Assembly (NCBI RefSeq): GCF_943372915.1
Contig: NZ_CALSAN010000018.1
Location: 1-64,000, forward strand
Source of the DNA: Ferrovibrio terrae_A
GTDB lineage: Bacteria > Pseudomonadota > Alphaproteobacteria > Ferrovibrionales > Ferrovibrionaceae
DNA: 64,000 nt
Direction of reading: 5' to 3'
This document shows positions 1-6,687 of this stretch, piece by piece. Numbering within the stretch: position 1 is the first letter of the stretch; the number at the start of each line of letters is the position of its first letter. The notes beneath the pieces are model-generated. The model was not told the origin of the DNA. It searched no databases and saw nothing but the letters and a program-made list of their open reading frames with translations. The translations under genes and the position numbers were made by a program.

Positions 1-30
1 CAGCGCTAGGCGCTGCAGCGCCTAGCGCTG
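1..30. repeat. Perfect 30-bp palindrome at the end of the first operon
   Basis: Positions 1-15 (CAGCGCTAGGCGCTG) are the exact reverse complement of positions 16-30. The right half contains the stop codon (22-24, minus strand) and last codons of the small membrane-protein gene. In RNA it would fold into a very stable GC-rich hairpin and so may act as a terminator or 3'-end stabiliser. I cannot see whether a T-run follows, because the leftward transcript runs out of the window at base 1. A dispersed palindromic repeat is the alternative. Confidence 0.75.
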
Positions 31-504
31 CCGCACCATACAGCGCAGTTCGCGGGGCCAGGTCACCGCCAGAATCCCCATCACACAGCCGATGACGTCC
101 CCTCTGCCGCAAGGCAACGGATAATCGGGCAGCCAGATGCCGGCAGGCCCTGAATCGGCAATCACAATGGCATCGTCGCTCATTCCACTGACATAGCCGT
201 AAGCGAGGGCGAAATCCTCACCCCTGGATTCATAACGGCCTGAAACCCGATATGTGTAATCGCCCGATGGCCAATCGAAAACGAGGTGACGGACCTGCCC
301 ACGATCGAGCCGGCCCTGCCAAACCTCGCCCTCGCCCGAGCCGCTCCGCATCCGCACCGAGAGGCCATCAATGGCCTCGCTGGAAACATTCATCAGCATC
401 AGGTTGTGCCGGGCACAGGGCCCCAGGAGTACCAGCAGCACATAGAAAGGAATGGCAAGCAGGCAGGTTACGATGACAGCATCGACAAAACTGAATCGCG
501 CCAT
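22..504 (-). CDS. Small membrane-anchored hypothetical protein
   Basis: Not a family I recognise. The 160-residue product has one strong hydrophobic segment at about residues 8-28 (VIVTCLLAIPFYVLLVLLG). A soluble region follows with alternating hydrophobic and charged residues that looks beta-rich, with a short run of aromatic and Gly residues. A single N-terminal anchor with the bulk outside the cytoplasm is the likely topology. I chose the ATG at 504, which has a weak GGGA upstream. A TTG at 534 that overlaps the upstream gene's stop would add ten residues. It follows the DUF6973-type gene by 26 bases and is almost certainly co-transcribed with it. An immunity or anchoring partner for that protein is a guess from position only. 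Confidence 0.6.
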   Translation of the reverse strand: MARFSFVDAVIVTCLLAIPFYVLLVLLGPCARHNLMLMNVSSEAIDGLSVRMRSGSGEGEVWQGRLDRGQVRHLVFDWPSGDYTYRVSGRYESRGEDFALAYGYVSGMSDDAIVIADSGPAGIWLPDYPLPCGRGDVIGCVMGILAVTWPRELRCMVRQR

Positions 505-530
505 TGTCAGTCCCACATAGCGGAAAAGGG

Positions 531-1307
531 TCAATAGGGCGACAGACGCAGCAAGCCTTGCCGCATGGCATCGCCGATCACCTCTCGGGGGTCACGATCA
601 CGATTTTCGGGCAACTGGGCCAAACTGCGACCGACATCATTATTGTAAAGATCCATCATGCGCTCGCCTGGAAGATTATCCCCGGACCGTTCATGCGCAT
701 CGCCAATCTTCTTGGCAACCGCGGCACCAAAATACTGCGTCATGCGATAGGACCAATAGGCATGGCGAAAGGCATCTGCCTCGTCATTCCATCGCTCATG
801 ATTGGGGAACTGTTGCTTGGTCACCTGCAAGGCTTCGGGCGCCAGATAGTTCCTGGTCCAGATCGCCTCCCGCGGATAGAGAGCCGCAGTCGCCTTCTCA
901 CCCAGGCCCTCTGGATCGAAATCAAGCCGGCGATACAGATCCTGCGGACTGCGCGGCACCTGATCGGGTGGCGGCAATGCCCGGTGCCGGCCGCCATCAC
1001 CAGGCCGTGCCCGATAATGCTGCCGCACCTGCTCGCGCTGGCCGTCGCGCTGGCGGCCATAAGCATCGACATGCACAGGACCGCCGGCAGTCGGGCGCGG
1101 GCGGTCGACCTGATCGTCCCAGGGACGATACTGGCGCCCGGTCGCATCCCGTCGCGCCGGACCGGAATAGAGGCGGCGGAAACCGGCCTCCACCTCGCGC
1201 TGATAGGCCGGGTCGCGGCTGGTCGGATGCCAGTAGCGCGGGTCGCGCATCATCTGGCGCAGGGCGGTTTCGTCCAGGACCGCAGGCTCCCGCTGCAATG
1301 AGGGCAT
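531..1307 (-). CDS. DUF6973-type protein (uncharacterised, toxin-like domain)
   Basis: 258 residues. The N-terminal two thirds are rich in Arg, Pro, Tyr and Gln and look poorly ordered. The C-terminal part (from about residue 165) carries the pattern DAFRHAYWSYRMTQYFG, then GDAHE and later MDLYNNDVGR. This is how I recognise the DUF6973 domain family, which I know from predicted secreted or toxin-like proteins. Conserved His, Asp, Glu and Asn residues suggest an enzyme active site, but no activity is established here. No signal peptide or membrane segment is visible. The start has a strong Shine-Dalgarno (GGGAGG, minus strand). It is the first gene of a two-gene operon and a LexA-box-like sequence lies about 40 bases upstream. 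Confidence 0.65.
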   Translation of the reverse strand: MPSLQREPAVLDETALRQMMRDPRYWHPTSRDPAYQREVEAGFRRLYSGPARRDATGRQYRPWDDQVDRPRPTAGGPVHVDAYGRQRDGQREQVRQHYRARPGDGGRHRALPPPDQVPRSPQDLYRRLDFDPEGLGEKATAALYPREAIWTRNYLAPEALQVTKQQFPNHERWNDEADAFRHAYWSYRMTQYFGAAVAKKIGDAHERSGDNLPGERMMDLYNNDVGRSLAQLPENRDRDPREVIGDAMRQGLLRLSPY

Positions 1308-1347
1308 GTCGCCTCCCGCTCTGTTTAAGGAATGAATACGGCAGTAT

Positions 1348-1362
1348 GTTCAATATTTGTTC
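1348..1362 (-). promoter_or_regulatory. Candidate LexA (SOS) box, GTTC-N7-GTTC
   Basis: The sequence GTTCAATATTTGTTC matches exactly the direct-repeat LexA operator known in Alphaproteobacteria (GTTC, seven bases, GTTC), and the spacer is AT-rich as is usual. It lies 41 bases upstream of the DUF6973-type start, in the expected promoter zone. The next gene to the right (yejB) starts 130 bases away on the other strand and could also be affected. Calling it a LexA site is inference from motif and position. Confidence 0.55.
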
Positions 1363-1491
1363 TTATTGCAGGATATAGAACAAAAACGGAATACTCAAGT
1401 TGGAAAATGCCTGCGAAGCCGGGTTTGCGTCCGCCGGTCCGCTATGGTCAATTGAAGTCATTGATTCGCCAGACGGATACCGCCGCCTGCC

Positions 1492-2604
1492 ATGCTCGCT
1501 TACATCCTCCGCCGCCTGCTGCTGATCCTGCCGACCCTGCTCGGCATCATGGTGATCAATTTCGCCATCGTGCAGTTCGCGCCGGGCGGCCCGGTCGAGC
1601 AGGTGATCGCCCAGGTCACCGGCACGGCGGCCGACACCACCGCGCGCATCTCGGGCGCCACCGGCGGCGAGACCGGGCCGGGCGCCGGTGCCTTTGCCCA
1701 GGCGGCCGAGGGCGTCAGCGCGCGCTATCGCGGCGCGCAGGGACTGGACCCGGAATTCATCAAGCGGCTGGAAAAGCAGTTCGGCTTCGACAAGCCGGCG
1801 CATGAGCGGCTGTGGCTGATGCTGAAGCAGTATGTGCAACTCGATTTCGGCGTCAGCTATTTCAAGGACCGGCCGGTGGTGCAACTGATCGCGGAGAAGC
1901 TGCCGGTCTCGATCTCGCTCGGCCTGTGGACCACGCTGATCGTCTATCTGATCTCGATCCCGCTCGGCATCGCCAAGGCGGTACGCGATGGCAGCCGCTT
2001 CGACATCTGGACCTCGGCTGCCATCGTGGTCGGCTATGCCATCCCCAGCTTCCTGTTTGCCGTGCTGCTGGTGGTGCTGTTTGCCGGCGGCAGTTTCCTG
2101 CAATGGTTCCCGCTCAGGGGACTGACCTCTGACAACTGGGCGCAGCTCAGCCTGTTGGGCAAGGTGACCGACTATTTCTGGCATCTGGCCCTGCCGGTGA
2201 TCGCCATGGTGATCGGCGGTTTTGCCGGCCTGGTGATGCTGACCAAGAATTCCTTCATGGAAGAGATCAACAAGCTCTATGTGCTGACCGCGAAGGCCAA
2301 GGGGCTGAGCGAGGGCCGCGTGCTCTATGGCCATGTTTTCCGCAATGCCATGCTGATCGTGATCGCCGGCTTCCCCGGCGCCTTCATCGGCATCCTGTTC
2401 ACCTCCTCGCTGCTGATCGAGGTGATCTTCTCGCTGGACGGGCTGGGGCTGCTCGGATTCGAGGCGGCCTTGAAGCGCGACTATCCGATCATGTTCGGCT
2501 CGCTGTTCATCTTCACCCTGCTCGGCCTGATCGTGAACCTGGTGTCTGACCTGATGTATGTGCTGATCGACCCGCGCATCGATTTCGAGAGCCGCGACGC
2601 CTGA
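1492..2604 (+). CDS. yejB: Peptide ABC transporter permease YejB
   Basis: Inner-membrane permease of the YejABEF-type oligopeptide (microcin C-like peptide) importer. The 370-residue protein begins with the typical first helix (MLAYILRRLLLILPTLLG). A large periplasmic insertion at about residues 35-110 contains many Gly, Ala and Thr, and further hydrophobic segments follow. The binding-protein-dependent permease (EAA) loop lies near residues 255-275 (LTAKAKGLSEGRVLYGHVFRNA). It overlaps yejE by one base (TGATG), which implies translational coupling. In this family the substrate-binding protein yejA usually lies just upstream, but it is absent here. Confidence 0.93.
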   Translation: MLAYILRRLLLILPTLLGIMVINFAIVQFAPGGPVEQVIAQVTGTAADTTARISGATGGETGPGAGAFAQAAEGVSARYRGAQGLDPEFIKRLEKQFGFDKPAHERLWLMLKQYVQLDFGVSYFKDRPVVQLIAEKLPVSISLGLWTTLIVYLISIPLGIAKAVRDGSRFDIWTSAAIVVGYAIPSFLFAVLLVVLFAGGSFLQWFPLRGLTSDNWAQLSLLGKVTDYFWHLALPVIAMVIGGFAGLVMLTKNSFMEEINKLYVLTAKAKGLSEGRVLYGHVFRNAMLIVIAGFPGAFIGILFTSSLLIEVIFSLDGLGLLGFEAALKRDYPIMFGSLFIFTLLGLIVNLVSDLMYVLIDPRIDFESRDA

Positions 2605-3647
2605 TGCAGATGGCCCCGATCAAACTCAGCCCGATCAACCAGCGGCGCTGGCGCAACTTCTGCAACAACCGGCGTGGCTTCTGGTCGCTGTGGCTGTTCC
2701 TCATCCTGTTCGTGCTCAGCCTGTTTGCCGAACTGATCGCCAATGATTCGCCGCTGCTGGTGAAATACGATGGCGGCTATTACTTCCCGGTGCTGAAGGC
2801 CTATCCCGAAACCACGTTTGGCGGCGATTTCGAGACCGAGGCGAAATACCGCGATGCCTTCGTGCAGGAGCTGGTGAAGGAAAAGGATGGCTGGATGGTG
2901 TGGCCGGCGATCCGCTACAGCTACCGCACCATCAATTACGACCTCGGCCGTCCGGCGCCTTCGCCGCCAAGCATAGAAAACCTGCTCGGCACGGATGACC
3001 AGGGCCGCGACGTGCTGGCCCGGCTGATCTACGGCTTCCGCATCAGCGTACTTTTCGGCCTGGTGCTGACCGCGCTGAGTTCGGTGATCGGGGTGATCGC
3101 CGGCGCCGTGCAGGGCTATTTCGGCGGCCTGACCGACCTGCTGTTCCAGCGCTTCATCGAGGTCTGGTCTGGCCTGCCGACCCTGTATCTGCTCATCATC
3201 CTGGCCAGCGTGGTACAGCCGAATTTCTGGTGGCTGCTGGGTATCATGCTGTTGTTCTCGTGGATGGCGCTCGTCGGCGTGGTGCGGGCGGAATTCCTGC
3301 GCGCCCGCAATTTCGGCTATGTGCGTGCCGCCCGCGCGCTCGGCGTCTCGGATATTTCCATCATGTTCCGCCACCTGCTGCCCAATGCCATGGTGGCGAC
3401 CCTGACCATGATGCCCTTCATCCTGAATGGCTCGATCACCACACTGACCGCGCTTGATTTCCTCGGTTTCGGCTTGCCGCCGGGATCGCCGTCGCTGGGC
3501 GAGCTGCTCAGCCAGGGCAAGACCAACATCCAGGCCCCCTGGCTCGGCCTCACCGCCTTTGCCGTGCTGGCGGTGATGCTCAGCCTACTTATCTTCATCG
3601 GCGAAGCGGTGCGCGACGCCTTCGATCCGCGCAAGATCTTCAAATGA
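2604..3647 (+). CDS. yejE: Peptide ABC transporter permease YejE
   Basis: Second permease of the Yej-type peptide importer, 347 residues. The N-terminal region has the family feature INQRRWRNFCNNRRGFWSLW followed by a transmembrane helix. A long periplasmic loop then includes GTDDQGRDVLARLIYGFRIS, the diagnostic OppC/DppC/YejE signature. Five further hydrophobic segments and an EAA loop (RAARALGVSDISIMFRHLLPN) follow. It is coupled to yejB by TGATG and to yejF by ATGA. It would pair with YejB to form the membrane channel, energised by the double ATPase YejF. Confidence 0.94.
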   Translation: MQMAPIKLSPINQRRWRNFCNNRRGFWSLWLFLILFVLSLFAELIANDSPLLVKYDGGYYFPVLKAYPETTFGGDFETEAKYRDAFVQELVKEKDGWMVWPAIRYSYRTINYDLGRPAPSPPSIENLLGTDDQGRDVLARLIYGFRISVLFGLVLTALSSVIGVIAGAVQGYFGGLTDLLFQRFIEVWSGLPTLYLLIILASVVQPNFWWLLGIMLLFSWMALVGVVRAEFLRARNFGYVRAARALGVSDISIMFRHLLPNAMVATLTMMPFILNGSITTLTALDFLGFGLPPGSPSLGELLSQGKTNIQAPWLGLTAFAVLAVMLSLLIFIGEAVRDAFDPRKIFK

Positions 3648-5272
3648 CGGCGCCGCTGCTGGATGTCAAAGACCTGAGCGTGCGTTTCGGCCAGGGTGCC
3701 GGCGCGGTGGAGGCCGTGCGGCATGTCTCTTTCACCATCGCACGCGGCGAGACCGTGGCGCTGGTTGGCGAGAGCGGTTCGGGCAAATCGGTGACGGCAC
3801 TGTCGGTGCTGCAGCTGCTGCCCTATCCGCTGGCCAGCCATCCGAACGGCGCGATCCACTTCGATAGCGAGGACATGCTGCAGGCCGGACCGGACCAGCT
3901 GCGGCGCATCCGCGGCAACCGCATCGCCATGGTGTTCCAGGAGCCGATGACCTCGCTCAACCCCCTGCACACCATCGAGCAGCAGGTCAACGAGGTGCTG
4001 TTCCTGCACAAGCGGCTGGACAAGGCAGCCGCGCGGGCCCGCACGCTGGAGCTGCTGCAGCTGGTCGGCCTGCCGGATGCGGAAAAGCGGCTGGGCGCCT
4101 ATCCGCATCAGCTGTCGGGTGGTCAGCGCCAGCGCGTGATGATCGCCATGGCACTGGCCAATGAGCCCGACCTGCTGATTGCCGACGAGCCGACCACGGC
4201 ACTGGATGTCACCATCCAGGCACAGATCCTGAAACTGCTGAAAGACCTGCAGCAGAAAATGGGCATGGCGCTGCTGCTGATCACCCACGACCTCAACATC
4301 GTGCGCAAGGTGGTCGACCACGTCTGCATCATGACCCATGGCGAGATCGTCGAGCAGGGCCCGGTGGCCCAGGTGTTCGGCCAGCCGCAGCATGCCTATA
4401 CCCGCAAGCTGCTGGCCGCCGAACCCAAGGGCACGGCGGCAGTGGCCAAGATCGATGCGCCCGTGGTGATGGCCGCCACGGATGTGAAAGTCTGGTTCCC
4501 GATCACCGCCGGACTGCTGCGCCGCACGATTGGCCACATCAAGGCGGTGGATGGCGTCAGCTTAAGCGTGCGGGCCGGCGAAACGCTGGGCGTGGTGGGC
4601 GAAAGCGGTTCGGGCAAGTCGACGCTGGCCTATGCCCTGCTGCGGCTGCAGAAATGCGAGGGCAGCATCCGCTTCCGCGATACCGAGCTGCAGGGCCGCA
4701 GCTGGGGCGAGATGCGCCCCCTGCGCAAGGAAATGCAGATCGTCTTCCAGGATCCGTTTGACTCGCTGTCGCCGCGCCTGCCGGTGTTCGACATCATCGC
4801 CGAGGGCCTTGCGGTACACGGCATCGGCCAGACCGAGGCCGAGCGCCGCGCCATGGTGGCTGCGGCGATGACCGAGGTCGGCCTCGATCCGACCACCATG
4901 GACCGCTACCCGCATGAATTCTCCGGCGGCCAGCGCCAGCGCATTGCCATTGCGCGCGCCATCGTGCTGAAGCCGCATTTCATCGTGCTGGACGAGCCGA
5001 CCTCGGCGCTCGACATGAGTGTGCAGGCGCAGATCGTCGACCTGCTGCGCGATCTGCAGAAAAAGCACGGCCTGGCCTATCTCTTCATCAGCCATGACCT
5101 GCGCGTGGTGCGCGCACTGGCCGACCGCGTCATGGTGATGAAGGATGGCAAGGTGGTGGAGGAGAACAGCGCGCAAGCCATCTTCACCGCACCGCAGACC
5201 GATTACACCAAGGCGCTGATCGCGGCCGCCTTCGATGTCGCGGTGCGCCATGAAACCGCCGTCAGGATGTAG
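3644..5272 (+). CDS. yejF: Peptide ABC transporter double ATPase YejF
   Basis: 542-residue cytoplasmic ATPase with two fused nucleotide-binding domains, which is the YejF architecture. Domain 1 has Walker A GESGSGKSVTAL near residue 42, signature LSGGQRQRV and Walker B LLIADEPTTALD. Domain 2 repeats these as GESGSGKSTLAY (about 320), FSGGQRQRIAIARA and FIVLDEPTSALD. Conserved switch His residues are in LLITHDLN and LFISHDLR. The gene starts inside the last codons of yejE (ATGA overlap). Both ATP sites look intact, so the importer should be functional if a substrate-binding protein is supplied from elsewhere. Confidence 0.95.
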   Translation: MTAPLLDVKDLSVRFGQGAGAVEAVRHVSFTIARGETVALVGESGSGKSVTALSVLQLLPYPLASHPNGAIHFDSEDMLQAGPDQLRRIRGNRIAMVFQEPMTSLNPLHTIEQQVNEVLFLHKRLDKAAARARTLELLQLVGLPDAEKRLGAYPHQLSGGQRQRVMIAMALANEPDLLIADEPTTALDVTIQAQILKLLKDLQQKMGMALLLITHDLNIVRKVVDHVCIMTHGEIVEQGPVAQVFGQPQHAYTRKLLAAEPKGTAAVAKIDAPVVMAATDVKVWFPITAGLLRRTIGHIKAVDGVSLSVRAGETLGVVGESGSGKSTLAYALLRLQKCEGSIRFRDTELQGRSWGEMRPLRKEMQIVFQDPFDSLSPRLPVFDIIAEGLAVHGIGQTEAERRAMVAAAMTEVGLDPTTMDRYPHEFSGGQRQRIAIARAIVLKPHFIVLDEPTSALDMSVQAQIVDLLRDLQKKHGLAYLFISHDLRVVRALADRVMVMKDGKVVEENSAQAIFTAPQTDYTKALIAAAFDVAVRHETAVRM

Positions 5273-5274
5273 CC

Positions 5275-6204
5275 TTGGCCGTCCTGATCTACACCAAGGC
5301 GCATGACCCGGCGGAATGGGCGGACGAGTTCAGGAAACTTGCCCCCGATCTCGACATCCGCCTGCATCCCAACACCGGCAATCCGAACGAGATCGAGGCC
5401 GCCGTGGTGGCCAAGCCGCCGCATGGCCTGCTGAAAAGCTTTCCCAACCTGAAACTGATCCATGCCTTCGGCGCCGGCGTCGATGCCATCCTCGCCGACC
5501 CCACCCTGCCGCGCCATGTGCCGCTGACGCGGGTGATCGACGACCGCCTGACCGTGGCGATGACCGAATATGTGCTGCTGCATGTGTTGCGCTTCCATCG
5601 CCAGGTCGATGCCATGGCGGCCAACCAGCGCAACAAATCCTGGAAATGGCTGCCGCCGGTGGATGCGGCCGAACGCGTGATCGGCATCATGGGCATGGGC
5701 ACGCTGGGCGTGGCGGCGGCGCAGAAGCTGTCGCAATTCGGCTTCCAGCTGGTGAGCTGGAGCCGCAGCCTCAAGGCCGTCGATGGCGTCACCAGCTTCC
5801 ATGGCGAGGAACATCTCGACAGCTTCCTGCGCCTGTGCAACGTGCTGATCTGCCTGCTGCCGCTGACGCCGCAAACCCGCGGCATCATCAGCCGCCGCAC
5901 GCTGTCGCTGCTGCCGCGCGGCGCCTATATCATCAATGCCGCGCGCGGCGGCCATGTGGTGGAAGCCGATCTGCTGCATGCACTGGACAGCGAATGGCTG
6001 TCGGGCGCCACGCTGGATGTGTTCGACGAGGAACCGCTACGCGACAACCACCCCTTCTGGACGCATCCGAAGGTGACAGTGACGCCGCACAATGCCGCCG
6101 ACAGCATCGCAGCCCAGGTGGCACCGCAGATCGTCGACAATATCCGCCGCATGCAGCAGGGCCAGCCGCTGCTACGCCAGGTGGATTACAGTCGGGGCTA
6201 TTAG
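5275..6204 (+). CDS. ghrA: Glyoxylate/hydroxypyruvate reductase A-like D-2-hydroxyacid dehydrogenase
   Basis: 309-residue NAD(P)H-dependent reductase expected to convert glyoxylate to glycolate or hydroxypyruvate to glycerate. The nucleotide-binding motif is GIMGMGTLG at about residue 140. The catalytic trio of the family is visible: Arg in INAARGG, Glu in DVFDEEPL, and His in VTPHNAAD. The Asn after the His (where Ile is usual) is typical of the GhrA branch. It starts with TTG two bases after the yejF stop, so it belongs to the yej transcript. Why a 2-ketoacid reductase is tied to a peptide importer is not evident. The symbol is by family resemblance. Confidence 0.85.
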   Translation: MAVLIYTKAHDPAEWADEFRKLAPDLDIRLHPNTGNPNEIEAAVVAKPPHGLLKSFPNLKLIHAFGAGVDAILADPTLPRHVPLTRVIDDRLTVAMTEYVLLHVLRFHRQVDAMAANQRNKSWKWLPPVDAAERVIGIMGMGTLGVAAAQKLSQFGFQLVSWSRSLKAVDGVTSFHGEEHLDSFLRLCNVLICLLPLTPQTRGIISRRTLSLLPRGAYIINAARGGHVVEADLLHALDSEWLSGATLDVFDEEPLRDNHPFWTHPKVTVTPHNAADSIAAQVAPQIVDNIRRMQQGQPLLRQVDYSRGY

Positions 6205-6214
6205 CCCCCTGCCA

Positions 6215-6616
6215 TCATTCCCATTTCTTGAAAACGTCGACGAATTTCTCTTCGCCGCAGGCGATGAAGAAACCGCGCAGGGTGCAATTCTCGGACTCGC
6301 CCAGCCGCGACCGTGCCGCCTTCAGCGCCGGCAGCATTTCCTTGGCCAGCTGCTTGTCCTTGAAGCGCATGACCTCGCCCTGGGTGCGGGCGCCGTCGTA
6401 GAGCACACCGAGGCTTTCCTCGGAATTGATCTCGGGGCGCCGCTTGTAGAAGGTGTTCAGACTCTTCAGGCCGCCGGTCTTCTGGATGAACTGCACGAAA
6501 TTGCTCAAGCTGGTATGGCGCTTGTCGGGCGCCGTTTCCTTGGCTTCGAAACAGCCTGCGAGCAGACCAACAGCGAGCAGCGCCGCGCCAAGCGCGGGCA
6601 GACGAACAGACCACAT
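6215..6616 (-). CDS. Small putative lipoprotein
   Basis: 133 residues with a clear lipoprotein signal: positive start, hydrophobic stretch, and lipobox LLAGC with the acylated Cys at about residue 22. The residue after the Cys is Phe, so outer-membrane sorting would be expected. The mature part is Lys/Glu-rich and mostly helical in character, with two further Cys near the C-terminus (ENCTLRGFFIACGEEK) that could form a disulfide in the periplasm. Family not recognised. It lies 65 bases downstream of priA on the same strand, behind an AT-rich inverted repeat, and ends 10 bases from the convergent ghrA-like gene. Confidence 0.7.
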   Translation of the reverse strand: MWSVRLPALGAALLAVGLLAGCFEAKETAPDKRHTSLSNFVQFIQKTGGLKSLNTFYKRRPEINSEESLGVLYDGARTQGEVMRFKDKQLAKEMLPALKAARSRLGESENCTLRGFFIACGEEKFVDVFKKWE

Positions 6617-6664
6617 GGGTATTCTTCCCCTTCAGAGCGACCAACCACCCGGCCGCGTCGGCAA

Positions 6665-6687
6665 CTTTAAACGGCCAAGGTTTAAAG
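6665..6687 (-). repeat. Inverted repeat across the priA stop codon
   Basis: CTTTAAAC (6665-6672) and GTTTAAAG (6680-6687) are perfect 8-base inverted arms separated by seven bases. The right arm includes the priA stop codon. No T-run follows on the minus strand, so it is a poor intrinsic terminator. A protein-binding site ahead of the lipoprotein gene, or an RNA processing hairpin, is possible. Confidence 0.4.
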
